Assembly: GCF_014645815.1 (NCBI RefSeq) | Contig: NZ_BMML01000004.1 | Span: 248,001 to 312,000, forward strand | DNA length: 64,000 nucleotides | Direction of reading: 5' to 3' | From: Streptomyces fuscichromogenes | Lineage (GTDB): Bacteria; Actinomycetota; Actinomycetes; Streptomycetales; Streptomycetaceae | Part shown: piece after piece, positions 36,538-44,861 of the stretch | Position numbering within the stretch: the stretch's first letter is position 1 | How the letters are laid out: each line of letters begins with the position of its first letter | Notes under the pieces: generated by a model | The model's database searches: none | The model's input: only the letters and a program-made list of their open reading frames with translations | Told to the model about the DNA's origin: nothing | Program-made: the position numbers and the translations under genes

Positions 36538-37911
36538 CTACTTCAACGGGAAGTTGCGGTCGAAGACGTTCTCCGGGTCGTACCGGTCCTTCAGGGCGCG
36601 CAGCCGGGACAGGGCCGGCTCGGGGAACGCCTCGGCCAGCACGTCCGGGGTACGGCGGGTGTCGAAGCTGAGGTACATGCCGTCCAGGTGCGGGGCGAGC
36701 CGTGCCCAGTGCGTGTCGAGCCCGCTCTCCAGCTCCGGGAGGGTCGCGGACATCAGCGAGAAGTTCTGCGTGCGGTGGGCGTAGGCGGTGGCCGTGGCCG
36801 CCACGTCGTTGACCGCCCCGCCCACCGAACGGAACTGCTGCATCAGCACCTGCCCCGACTCCAGCGCGTCCGCGACCGCCCGCGCCGCCCCTGCGGTGAG
36901 ACGGTCGAGCAGGCCGGAACGGGTGGCGCCGAGTTGCTGCTGCGCGTGGTGCGCGACGCCGCTCACCGGCACCAGCGCCGAGTAGGGCGCGAGCACCGCC
37001 CGCTGCTGGACCAGCGGGCCGACGCCGAGCAGCGGGGTCAGGGCCCGCTCGGCGGCGCCGTGTTCCGCGCTCCCCGCGTACACGGCGGAGACATGGGCCA
37101 GGTGCGGCCGGCCCGGCCCGCCTGGCATGAACGTCAGGAAGCTGGTCAGCTCGCGCTCCGCCGCCACCAGCACCGCACCCCACGCCTCGATCAGCGACGC
37201 CGCGTCGTCCACGTCGAAGACCAGGTTGGCGAAGACCACGTCGCCGGTCTCGCAGGCCTCCAGCTCCACGGCGGTGACGACCCCGAAGTTCCCGCCGGCC
37301 CCGCGCACCGCCCAGAACAGGTCGGGCTCCCGCTCGGCATCCGTCCGTACGAACCTGCCGTCGGCCAGGACGAGTTCGACCGCCGTCACATGGTCGACGG
37401 TCAGCCCGTGCAGCCGTGCCAGCCAGCCCATGCCGCCCGCCGTGACCAGGCCGCCCACCCCCACGTCCCCGGTGTCCCCGGAGCTGACGGCCAGCCCGTG
37501 CGGAGCGAGGACCTGCGCCACCCGCCCCCAGCGGGCGCCCGCCCCGACCCGTATCCGCCGCCGGGTCCGGTCCAGCACCCGCACCTCGTCCAGACGGGAC
37601 AGGTCGACGACGGCACCGCCGTCGTTGGTGGAACGGCCGCTGATGCCGTGCCCGCCGCTGCGCACCGACACCGTCGAGCCGAGCGAGCGCGCGTACCCCA
37701 GCGCCTCGGCGGTCTGCCCGGCGTCCTCGGGCAGCAGGACGGCGGCGGGCGCGCCGCGGTGCACATAGGCGTGCCGTAACCGCTCGTACCGCGCATCCCC
37801 CGGCACCACGATCCGCCCGGCCAGGGCCGACGGAACCGGCGGGACCGCTGGGACCGGCGGGACCGGCGAGACCGGCGAGACCGGCGAGACCGGCGGGAGT
37901 ATGGACGTCAT
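36538..37911 (-). CDS. FAD-linked oxidase of the BBE/PCMH family, contains a TTA codon
   Basis: 457 residues. Seen: a Pro/Val repeat at the N-terminus (about 6-27, encoded by 9-bp DNA repeats), the FAD domain with SVRSGGHGISGRST where His88 should carry flavin, VGVGGLVTAGGMGWLARLHG, and a C-terminal BBE segment YDPENVFDRNFPL. The second flavin-linking Cys of bicovalent members is absent (the site reads GDTGDVGVGG), so attachment is probably through His only. Family knowledge: these enzymes oxidise alcohols, sugars or phenolic natural products with O2. Leu45 is a TTA codon, so expression should depend on the bldA tRNA. The start overlaps the TetR stop (ATGA). A tailoring role for the nearby quinone pathway is possible. 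Confidence 0.87.
   Translation of the reverse strand: MTSILPPVSPVSPVSPVPPVPAVPPVPSALAGRIVVPGDARYERLRHAYVHRGAPAAVLLPEDAGQTAEALGYARSLGSTVSVRSGGHGISGRSTNDGGAVVDLSRLDEVRVLDRTRRRIRVGAGARWGRVAQVLAPHGLAVSSGDTGDVGVGGLVTAGGMGWLARLHGLTVDHVTAVELVLADGRFVRTDAEREPDLFWAVRGAGGNFGVVTAVELEACETGDVVFANLVFDVDDAASLIEAWGAVLVAAERELTSFLTFMPGGPGRPHLAHVSAVYAGSAEHGAAERALTPLLGVGPLVQQRAVLAPYSALVPVSGVAHHAQQQLGATRSGLLDRLTAGAARAVADALESGQVLMQQFRSVGGAVNDVAATATAYAHRTQNFSLMSATLPELESGLDTHWARLAPHLDGMYLSFDTRRTPDVLAEAFPEPALSRLRALKDRYDPENVFDRNFPLK
37835..37897 (-). repeat. 9-bp tandem repeat in the FAD-oxidase gene 5' end
   Basis: Seen: seven units of the type ACCGGCGAG/ACCGGCGGG on the plus strand, one with a two-base change. It encodes the PVS/PVP-rich N-terminus. 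Unit length is a multiple of three, so copy changes would keep the frame. Confidence 0.7.
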
Positions 37912-38573
37912 GACAGGGAGTTCCCTTCCTCGGCTTCGGCTTCGGCTTCGGTCCCGGCTCCGGCTTCGGCTTCGGCTCCGGTTTCGCCGAGCGGCTCCAG
38001 CGCGCACCGCAGGCTTCGTGCCAGGTAGCGGACCAGCCGCTCCGGCGTCATCTCCGCCACCGGCCCGCTGCGCAGCACGTACCGGCTGAAGGCCACCCCG
38101 ATGAGGTGCGCGCCGAGCAGGTCGATGCGTTCGTCGGCGTCGGGTCCGGTCAGCACCGTGCGATAGGCCTCCGTGCTGCTCTGCCGCATCGCCGTGTACA
38201 GGGCGGTCGCGGCGCTCTCGTCGGAGGCGGCGCTGCGGATCAGCGCCAGGAACGGATCGCCGCTGTCGGCGCGCTCCATGCGCTCGACGAAGGCCCGCGC
38301 GATCCTCTCCGGCAGCGTCCCGGGCGGTCCGGGCACCAGTTCCGGCAGGTCCCGGGTGCCGGGCACGGCGGCCAGGAACAGCTGCTCCTTGGAGCCGAAG
38401 TGCCGCATCACCAGGCCGTGGGTGACTCCGGCGCGGGCGGCGATCTCCCGGATGGTGGCCCGTGCGTATCCCCGCTCGGCGAACGCGGCGCGGGCCGCGT
38501 CGAGGATCGCTCCGCGATGCGCCTCCGGCGCCCGCACCCGCTTGCGGGACGGGGGACCGCTGCTGGACGTCAT
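37908..38573 (-). CDS. TetR-family transcriptional regulator
   Basis: 221 residues. Seen: TetR HTH at about 15-60 (ILDAARAAFAERGYARATIR, IAARAGVTHGLVMRHFGSKE) and a helical ligand domain. The C-terminus is an acidic Glu/Ala repeat encoded by 6-bp DNA repeats. The stop overlaps the FAD-oxidase start by four bases, so both are on one transcript. An inverted repeat at 38585-38606, just upstream, is a likely operator. ATG 38573 is chosen because the basic stretch and HTH follow at usual spacing. Family knowledge: TetR proteins repress their own operon until ligand binds; here the FAD-oxidase is the evident target. Confidence 0.88.
   Translation of the reverse strand: MTSSSGPPSRKRVRAPEAHRGAILDAARAAFAERGYARATIREIAARAGVTHGLVMRHFGSKEQLFLAAVPGTRDLPELVPGPPGTLPERIARAFVERMERADSGDPFLALIRSAASDESAATALYTAMRQSSTEAYRTVLTGPDADERIDLLGAHLIGVAFSRYVLRSGPVAEMTPERLVRYLARSLRCALEPLGETGAEAEAGAGTEAEAEAEEGNSLS
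37931..37984 (-). repeat. 6-bp tandem repeat at the 3' end of the TetR gene
   Basis: Seen: nine units of CGGCTT or one- to two-base variants, encoding an (E/A/G) repeat at the TetR C-terminus. It lies 33 bases from the 9-bp repeat of the overlapping gene. Confidence 0.7.
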
Positions 38574-38584
38574 GGTCACGAGCC

Positions 38585-38606
38585 CTAATGTACATCTGGT
38601 CATTAG
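38585..38606. promoter_or_regulatory. Probable TetR operator
   Basis: Seen: CTAATG and CATTAG as exact inverted arms with a 10-base spacer, starting 12 bases upstream of the TetR ATG. Total length of 22 bases suits a TetR dimer. Confidence 0.6.
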
Positions 38607-38719
38607 CGTGTTCCACGGGACCACGGATCCCCCCGGTACCTGCCGGACCGGGCGCCCGGCGCCTGCGCGACCGGTAAAACCAGTGGTCACAGCGGGGCGG
38701 ACCGGGAAGACTCGGACGT

Positions 38720-40180
38720 GTGTTCCTGACGATCTCCACGAGCGGCACCGCCGCCTCCCCGGCCACCGACCTCGGGTTCCTGCTGCACAAGCACCCCGAC
38801 AACGCGCAGACCTTCACCACCTCGCACGGCATCGCGCACGTCTTCTACCCGGAGGCGGACGCCGAGCGCTGCACGGCGGCGCTGCTCCTGGAGGTGGACG
38901 CGGTGGCGCTGGTCCGGCGCGGCAAGGGCAAGGGGCGCGGCGGAGCACCCGACGCGGCCCTCGCGCAGTACGTCAACGACCGCCCGTACGCGGCCTCCTC
39001 GCTGCTCGCCGTGGCGATCGGCAACGTCTTCTCCAGCGCGATGCGCGGCGTCTGCAGGGCCCGCCCCGAAGCCCCGGCGCGGCCACGGCCGTTGCGGATC
39101 GAGGTGCCCGCGCTGCCCGCCCGCGGCGGCGCCGACCTCGTACGCCACCTCTTCGAGCCGCTCGGCTGGACGGTGACGGCCGAACCGGTCGCCCTGGACG
39201 CAGAGTTCCCGGAGTGGGGCGAGTCGCGGTACGTCGGACTGGTCCTGGAGTCCGAGGCGCTGACCCTCTCCGAGGCGCTGCGCCACCTCTACGTCCTGCT
39301 CCCCGTGCTCGACGACGCCAAGCACTACTGGGTCTCCTCCGAGGAGGTCGACAAGCTGCTGCGGGCCGGCGAGGGCTGGCTGCCCGGCCACCCCGAGCAG
39401 AAGCTCATCACCAGCCGCTACCTCTCCCGCCGCTGGTCGCTGACCCGGCAGGCGATGGAGCGGCTGGAGCTGGTACGGCTCGCCGAGACCGACGACAGCG
39501 AGGTCGAGGAGATCGACAACGCCGTCGAGGACGAGACCGAGACGGAGGAGAAGCCGACCCCGCTCGCCGTACGGCGCCGGGAGGCGATCCTCGACGCGCT
39601 GCGGCGTGCCGGTGCCGCCCGGATCCTCGACCTCGGCTGCGGCCAGGGCCAGTTGGTGCAGGCGCTGCTGAAGGACCCGTCGGTCACCGAGATCGTCGGC
39701 GTCGACGTGTCGATGCGGGCACTCACCATCGCCTCCCGGCGGCTCAGGCTGGACCGGATGGGGGAGCGGCAGGCGTCCCGCGTCACGCTCGTCCAGGGCT
39801 CGCTGGCCTACACCGACCGGCGGCTCAAGGGGTACGACGCGGCCGTGCTCAGCGAGGTGATCGAGCACCTCGACCTCCCGCGGCTGCCCGCCCTGGAGTA
39901 CGCCGTGTTCGGTGCCGCCCGCCCGCGCACGGTCCTCGTCACCACCCCGAACGTCGAGTACAACGTCCGCTGGGAGAGCCTGCCCGCCGGACACGTCCGG
40001 CACGGCGACCACCGCTTCGAGTGGACCCGCGAGGAGTTCCGCGCCTGGGCCCACCGGGTCGCCGAACTCCACGGCTACCAGGTCGAGTTCACCCCTGTCG
40101 GAGCGGACGACCCCGAGGTCGGCCCACCCACCCAGATGGCCACGTTCACACTGTCCGCGAAGGAGGCGGAGGCGGCATGA
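38720..40180 (+). CDS. hen1: RNA 3'-terminal 2'-O-methyltransferase Hen1 (bacterial)
   Basis: 486 residues. Seen: N-terminal Hen1-specific half (DLGFLLHKHPDNAQTF, FYPEADAERCTAALLLEVD) and a C-terminal methyltransferase with SAM motif ILDLGCGQGQ near 300 and the metal-binding set E379, E382, H383 (EVIEHLD) and H431 (HRFEW). Family knowledge: bacterial Hen1 methylates the 2'-OH of the cleaved RNA end before Pnkp ligates it, so that repaired RNA resists the same ribotoxin. It starts at GTG 38720. The stop overlaps the pnkp start by four bases (ATGA), as in other bacterial Pnkp/Hen1 cassettes; both proteins form one complex. Intact and of usual length. Confidence 0.95.
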   Translation: MFLTISTSGTAASPATDLGFLLHKHPDNAQTFTTSHGIAHVFYPEADAERCTAALLLEVDAVALVRRGKGKGRGGAPDAALAQYVNDRPYAASSLLAVAIGNVFSSAMRGVCRARPEAPARPRPLRIEVPALPARGGADLVRHLFEPLGWTVTAEPVALDAEFPEWGESRYVGLVLESEALTLSEALRHLYVLLPVLDDAKHYWVSSEEVDKLLRAGEGWLPGHPEQKLITSRYLSRRWSLTRQAMERLELVRLAETDDSEVEEIDNAVEDETETEEKPTPLAVRRREAILDALRRAGAARILDLGCGQGQLVQALLKDPSVTEIVGVDVSMRALTIASRRLRLDRMGERQASRVTLVQGSLAYTDRRLKGYDAAVLSEVIEHLDLPRLPALEYAVFGAARPRTVLVTTPNVEYNVRWESLPAGHVRHGDHRFEWTREEFRAWAHRVAELHGYQVEFTPVGADDPEVGPPTQMATFTLSAKEAEAA

Positions 40181-42723
40181 CCGAGACACGGCACACCGGA
40201 CGGGTCCTCCCCGTCACCGACCTCTCCCTGGTCGTCCTCGTCGGCGCCTCCGGCTCCGGCAAGTCCACCTTCGCGCACCGGCACTTCAGGCCGACCGAGA
40301 TCATCTCCTCCGACTTCTGCCGCGGGCTGGTCTCCGACGACGAGAACGACCAGGGCGCGACCAGAGACGCCTTCGACGTCCTGCACTACATCGCGGGCAA
40401 GCGGCTGGCCGCCGGCCGCCGCACGGTCGTGGACGCGACCAGCGTGCAGCAGGAGTCCCGGCGCCAGCTGATCGACCTGGCCAAGCGGTACGACGTGCTG
40501 CCCATCGCCGTCGTCCTCGACGTGCCCGAGGAGGTGTGCGCCGAACGCAACGCGGCCCGCAGCGACCGCGCCGACATGCCGCGCCGGGTGATCCAGCGCC
40601 ACATCCGCGAACTGAGGCGTTCCATCAGGCACCTGGAGCGCGAGGGCTTCCGCAAGGTGCACATCCTGCGCGGTGTCGAGGAGATCGACTCGGCGACCGT
40701 CGTCACCGAGAAGCGGTTCAACGACCTGACCCACCTCACCGGACCCTTCGACATCGTCGGCGACATCCACGGCTGCGCGAGCGAACTGGAGTCCCTGCTG
40801 TCCCGGTTGGGCTACCAGGACGGCGTCCACCCGCAGGGCCGTACCGCGGTCTTCGTCGGCGACCTCGTCGACCGCGGCCCGGACAGCCCCGGTGTGCTGC
40901 GCCGGGTGATGTCGATGGTCGGGTCGGGCAACGCCCTGTGCGTGCCCGGCAACCACGAGAACAAGTACGGCCGTTACCTCAAGGGCCGCAAGGTCCAGCA
41001 CACCCACGGACTCGCCGAGACCATCGAGCAGATGGACGACGAGAGCGAGGACTTCAAGGCGCAGGTAAGGGAGTTCATCGACGGGCTGGTCAGCCACTAC
41101 GTCCTCGACGGCGGGAAGCTGGTCGTCTGCCACGCCGGGCTGCCCGAGAAGTACCACGGCCGCACCTCCGGCCGGGTCCGCTCGCACGCCCTGTACGGGG
41201 ACACCACCGGCGAGACCGACGAGTTCGGCCTGCCCGTGCGCTACCCGTGGGCCGAGGACTACCGGGGCCGCGCGGCCGTCGTCTACGGCCACACCCCGGT
41301 CCCGGAGGCCAGCTGGGTCAACAACACCATCTGCCTCGACACCGGTGCCGTCTTCGGCGGCAAGCTCACCGCGCTGCGCTGGCCGGAGCGGGAGCTGGTC
41401 GACGTACCGGCCGAGCGGGTCTGGTACGAGCCGGCCCGTCCGCTGCGCGCGGAGGCGCCCGGCGGACACGACGGGCGGCCGCTGGACCTGGCGGACGTCC
41501 AGGGCCGCCGGGTCGTGGAGACCCGGTACCAGGGCCGGGTCGCGGTCCGTGAGGAGAACGCGGCGGCCGCCCTGGAGGTGATGAGCCGCTTCGCGATCGA
41601 CCCGCGCCTGCTGCCGTACCTGCCACCGACCATGGCCCCGACGGCCACCAGCCATGTCGAGGGCTACCTGGAGCACCCCGCGGAGGCCTTCGCCCAGTAC
41701 GCGGCGGACGGTGTCGCCCGGGTCGTGTGCGAGGAGAAGCACATGGGCTCGCGGGCGGTGGCGCTGGTGTGCCGGGACACGGACGTCGCGCACAAGCGCT
41801 TCGGCGTCCCGCCCGGCCCGACCGGCTCCCTCTACACCCGCACCGGGCGGCCGTTCTTCGCCGACGCGTCGGTGACCGAGGAGATCCTCGGCCGGATCCG
41901 GGCCTCCGTCGACGCGGCCGGCCTGTGGGACGAACTCGGCACCGACTGGCTCCTGCTGGACGCCGAGCTGCTGCCCTGGTCGCTCAAGGCCTCCGGCCTG
42001 CTGCGCACCCAGTACGCGGCCGTGGGCGCCGCCTCCGGCGCGGTCTTCCCGGGTGTGCTGGCCGCCCTGGAGGGCGCGGCGGCACGCGGCGTCGACGTCA
42101 CCGACCTGTTCGCCCGGCAGCGTGAACGCGCCGCCGACGCGGCCGCGTTCACCGACGCCTACCGTCGCTACTGCTGGCCCACCGAGGGCCTGGACGGGGT
42201 GCGCCTGGCCCCGTTCCAGATCCTCGCGGTCCAGGGCCGCAGCCTCGCCGCGCTTCCGCACGACGAACAACTCGCGCTCCTGGACCGGCTGGTGGAGCAC
42301 GACCCGACGGGTCTCCTGCAGACCACCCGCCGCCTGCACGTCGACACCGGCGACCCGGAGTCGGTACGGGCCGGTGTCGACTGGTGGCTGGAGATGACCG
42401 GCCGGGGCGGCGAGGGCATGGTCGTCAAACCGGCCGGCGCGGTGGTCCGCGACCCGCAGGGCCGACTGGTCCAGCCCGGCATCAAGTGCCGGGGCCGGGA
42501 GTACCTGCGGATCATCTACGGCCCTGAGTACACCCGCCCCGACAACCTCACCCGCCTGCGCGGCCGCTTCCTCAACCACAAGCGGTCCCTGGCGATCCGC
42601 GAGTACGCCCTCGGCCTGGAGGCCCTGGACCGCCTCGCGGACGGCGAACCGCTGTGGCGCGTGCACGAGGCGGTCTTCGGCGTCCTGGCCCTGGAGTCGG
42701 AGCCGGTGGACCCGCGGCTGTGA
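40177..42723 (+). CDS. pnkp: Polynucleotide kinase-phosphatase-ligase Pnkp (RNA repair)
   Basis: 848 residues in three catalytic modules. Seen: kinase with P-loop GASGSGKST at 23-31; metallophosphatase with GDIHG (195-199), GDLVDRG (228-234) and GNHE (258-261); and an adenylyltransferase/ligase with nucleophile Lys521 in EEKHMGS, plus GGEGMVVKP and GIKCRGREYLRIIYGPEY towards the end. Family knowledge: Pnkp heals 2',3'-cyclic phosphate and 5'-OH ends and, with Hen1, seals RNA broken by ribotoxins. All motifs look functional. Translationally coupled to hen1. Downstream genes are on the other strand, so this is a two-gene operon. Its physiological RNA target in Streptomyces is not established. 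Confidence 0.95.
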   Translation: MTETRHTGRVLPVTDLSLVVLVGASGSGKSTFAHRHFRPTEIISSDFCRGLVSDDENDQGATRDAFDVLHYIAGKRLAAGRRTVVDATSVQQESRRQLIDLAKRYDVLPIAVVLDVPEEVCAERNAARSDRADMPRRVIQRHIRELRRSIRHLEREGFRKVHILRGVEEIDSATVVTEKRFNDLTHLTGPFDIVGDIHGCASELESLLSRLGYQDGVHPQGRTAVFVGDLVDRGPDSPGVLRRVMSMVGSGNALCVPGNHENKYGRYLKGRKVQHTHGLAETIEQMDDESEDFKAQVREFIDGLVSHYVLDGGKLVVCHAGLPEKYHGRTSGRVRSHALYGDTTGETDEFGLPVRYPWAEDYRGRAAVVYGHTPVPEASWVNNTICLDTGAVFGGKLTALRWPERELVDVPAERVWYEPARPLRAEAPGGHDGRPLDLADVQGRRVVETRYQGRVAVREENAAAALEVMSRFAIDPRLLPYLPPTMAPTATSHVEGYLEHPAEAFAQYAADGVARVVCEEKHMGSRAVALVCRDTDVAHKRFGVPPGPTGSLYTRTGRPFFADASVTEEILGRIRASVDAAGLWDELGTDWLLLDAELLPWSLKASGLLRTQYAAVGAASGAVFPGVLAALEGAAARGVDVTDLFARQRERAADAAAFTDAYRRYCWPTEGLDGVRLAPFQILAVQGRSLAALPHDEQLALLDRLVEHDPTGLLQTTRRLHVDTGDPESVRAGVDWWLEMTGRGGEGMVVKPAGAVVRDPQGRLVQPGIKCRGREYLRIIYGPEYTRPDNLTRLRGRFLNHKRSLAIREYALGLEALDRLADGEPLWRVHEAVFGVLALESEPVDPRL

Positions 42724-42744
42724 GCGGCGGCCGCGGCCGGCCGG

Positions 42745-43650
42745 TCAGCCGACCAGCCGCAGCCGTCGCGCGCACGCCCCCACTCGGACCGTCTGACCCC
42801 AGGTGAGTTCCAGGGCGTCGGTCTCGATGCCGTCGCCGAAGACGATCAGGCGGTCCGACTCGACCGTGAGGGTCAGTGCCGCCGAGGCCGTCAGCTCGCC
42901 GGCGACCAGGGAGGTCCCGGTCGCCGGCGAGGGCCAGGCCTCCCGGACGAACCAGAGGAGGCGGTCCTCCGTGGGGGCGGGCAGCGGCAGCCGGGCGCCG
43001 CGCTCCTGCCACACCGAGCGCAGCCAGCCGGTGGCCCCGGTGCCGGTGCCCACCAGCACCCCGGAGGAGGCCTGGGCCTCGACGACACCCCCGTCGTTCT
43101 CGAGGCCCAGGCGGTATCGGGCGGTCTGATGACCGGCGGTACCCAGGTAGATCTCGTTGAGCGCCACGAGCCGCTGCGTGTCGTCGGCGACCGCCTCGAC
43201 CATCGTCAGCTCCTCGGCACCCGTGGCCGCGGCGGCGCCCGCGGCCGACGCCAGCAGTACGGCCGCCCGCTCCGGCCGGTGCCGTACCAGGACCCCCGGG
43301 TTGCGGCCCGGGTCGGTGTCGATCCCGATCACCGGCTGACCGTCGAGGTACTTGGCCACGTTCGCCACCAGCCCGTCCTGGCCGACCACCACGACCACGT
43401 CCTCGGGCGCGAACAGGAAGCGGTCCAGGTCGGCCCGCTCCACCCGGGCCTGGCGCCAGGTCAGCGGCACCGCCGCGGTCACCTCGGCGAGCGCCCGCCG
43501 GCCGCGCCGGTGCCGCTCGGCGACCTCGGCCATGTCCCGGCCCCGGGAGGCGAGGAAGAAGGCGGCCTGGCCGTGCGTGCCGTGCCGGGCCACCAACTCC
43601 TCGTACTCGGTGGTCCGGTGCACGAGCACGGCCCGCGGCGCGAGACTCAC
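42745..43650 (-). CDS. NAD kinase-like protein
   Basis: 301 residues. Seen: the nucleotide-binding loop as [19 protein letters not shown], with GQDG (90-93) in place of the usual GGDG, then [22 protein letters not shown] and [20 protein letters not shown], a fair match to the NAD-binding part of the NAD kinase fold. Family knowledge: NAD kinases phosphorylate NAD to NADP; the catalytic Asp of GGDG is kept, so activity is possible. It is not the main NAD kinase by sequence style. GTG 43650 overlaps the stop of the SPFH gene, so both are co-translated. The pairing suggests a membrane-linked nucleotide function, but the real substrate is open. Confidence 0.75.
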   Translation of the reverse strand: MSLAPRAVLVHRTTEYEELVARHGTHGQAAFFLASRGRDMAEVAERHRRGRRALAEVTAAVPLTWRQARVERADLDRFLFAPEDVVVVVGQDGLVANVAKYLDGQPVIGIDTDPGRNPGVLVRHRPERAAVLLASAAGAAAATGAEELTMVEAVADDTQRLVALNEIYLGTAGHQTARYRLGLENDGGVVEAQASSGVLVGTGTGATGWLRSVWQERGARLPLPAPTEDRLLWFVREAWPSPATGTSLVAGELTASAALTLTVESDRLIVFGDGIETDALELTWGQTVRVGACARRLRLVG

Positions 43651-44717
43651 TCCCGCTCCCCGGCACCCAGCCTGGCGAGCAGCCCCGTCAGCACGTCCGG
43701 CGACACGGTCACGCTGTCGATGCGCGGCAGGTTCTCCGCGAGCCGGGTGCCGGTGAGGGCGTGCAGCGTGGCCACGTCCACCTCGCCGTGCACCCGCAGC
43801 CAGGCCGCCTGCGCCGCGGCCCGCGCCTCGCCGACCTCCCGCGCTCCCGCGGCCTCGGCCCGCGCGAGCGTGACCGACCGGGCCGCCTCCGCCTCGCCCA
43901 GCTTCACCGACCGGGCCGCCTCCGCCTCCGCCAGCCGTACCGTGCGTGCCGCCTCCGCCGCCGCGCGCACCGCGTCCGCCGCCGCGTGCTCCTCGGCCTC
44001 CCGGCGCGCGTTGGTGCCCCGCTGGTCGACCAACTGCTCCTCGCGGCGCGCGAGTTCGATCTGGCTGGCCAGTTCGTTCTCGGCGATCGCGCGCTCCCGC
44101 TCGACGGCCACCGCACGCCGCTCGTAGGTCGCCCGGTCGGCCTCCTGCTGGATCTGCTCGCGGGCCGGGGTGCGCAGCGCCCGCTCCACCTCGGGCTCCG
44201 GCCGCAGTGCCATCACCCGGACGGCCACCACCTCGATGCCGGTCGCGGGAAGGCGGGGCTCCGCACCGAGCCCGGCCGCGACCCGCTCCCGGACCGCGGC
44301 GGTCCCGTCGACCAGCGCCTCCGACAGCGGGGTGCCGGCCAGCACGTCCAGCGCGTGCTGCTGGGCCGTCTCGGTGAGCAGCGTGCCCAGCTGTTCCAGC
44401 GGGGTGCCACGCCAGACACCCGTGTCCGGGTCGATCGAGAAGTCGAGGCGGGCGGCCGCCACCGTCGGGTCCCCGATGCGATAGGTGACCGTCGCCTGCA
44501 CCGCCACGTCCTGGAAGTCGGCCGTACGGGCATGGAAGGTCATCGCCAGCTCGCGGTCGTCGACCGGTACCTCGGAGATCGCCGCGGTGAGCGCGCGGAA
44601 CCAGAAGCTGAGCCCCGGCCCGTCGTGCAGCAGCTGCCCGCCCCGGTGGTGTCTGACGTACGCCGTCGGAGCCCCGCGCAGATGGCGCCAGCCCAGACGC
44701 CGGGTGATGTCGGCCAT
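43647..44717 (-). CDS. SPFH/Band 7 (slipin-like) protein
   Basis: 356 residues. Seen: an N-terminal SPFH-like beta domain ([40 protein letters not shown]), then a long charged coiled coil, about residues 190-300, with repeated blocks [19 protein letters not shown] see no clear N-terminal membrane helix, so membrane contact would be peripheral. Family knowledge: SPFH proteins form large rings or scaffolds on membranes. GAGGGGGCGG precedes ATG 44717. It is the first gene of a pair with the NAD kinase-like gene and divergent from arcA. Confidence 0.82.
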   Translation of the reverse strand: MADITRRLGWRHLRGAPTAYVRHHRGGQLLHDGPGLSFWFRALTAAISEVPVDDRELAMTFHARTADFQDVAVQATVTYRIGDPTVAAARLDFSIDPDTGVWRGTPLEQLGTLLTETAQQHALDVLAGTPLSEALVDGTAAVRERVAAGLGAEPRLPATGIEVVAVRVMALRPEPEVERALRTPAREQIQQEADRATYERRAVAVERERAIAENELASQIELARREEQLVDQRGTNARREAEEHAAADAVRAAAEAARTVRLAEAEAARSVKLGEAEAARSVTLARAEAAGAREVGEARAAAQAAWLRVHGEVDVATLHALTGTRLAENLPRIDSVTVSPDVLTGLLARLGAGERE

Positions 44718-44736
44718 CGAATCCGCCCCCTCGTCT

Positions 44737-44757
44737 TTAGTGTCATGATGACCATAA
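44737..44757. promoter_or_regulatory. 21-bp imperfect palindrome in the SPFH/arcA divergent promoter
   Basis: Seen: arms TTA-NN-GTCAT and ATGAC-NN-TAA around a central G; the inner 11 bases (44742-44752) are perfectly symmetric. It lies 20 bases upstream of the SPFH start. Inference: operator of a dimeric regulator. An NAD-responsive NrtR-type regulator would fit the NAD kinase-like gene, but no such gene is in the window. Confidence 0.5.
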
Positions 44758-44861
44758 TCCCGGAGTCTGATTGTCGTCAAGAGGACGAGAAGAAGAGGTG
44801 GTCAGAACAAGAATCGGCCGAGCGGGGGGTGAAGGCGGTCCGCGATGGTCAGGATGGAGGC

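Noticed and set aside
40075..42666. An 860-codon open frame antisense to pnkp
   Set aside because: It is a shadow of the high-GC third positions of pnkp; no domain can be recognised.
38720..42723. Hen1-Pnkp as a toxin-antitoxin or restriction system
   Set aside because: Both proteins are recognised RNA repair enzymes and no toxin gene is adjacent.
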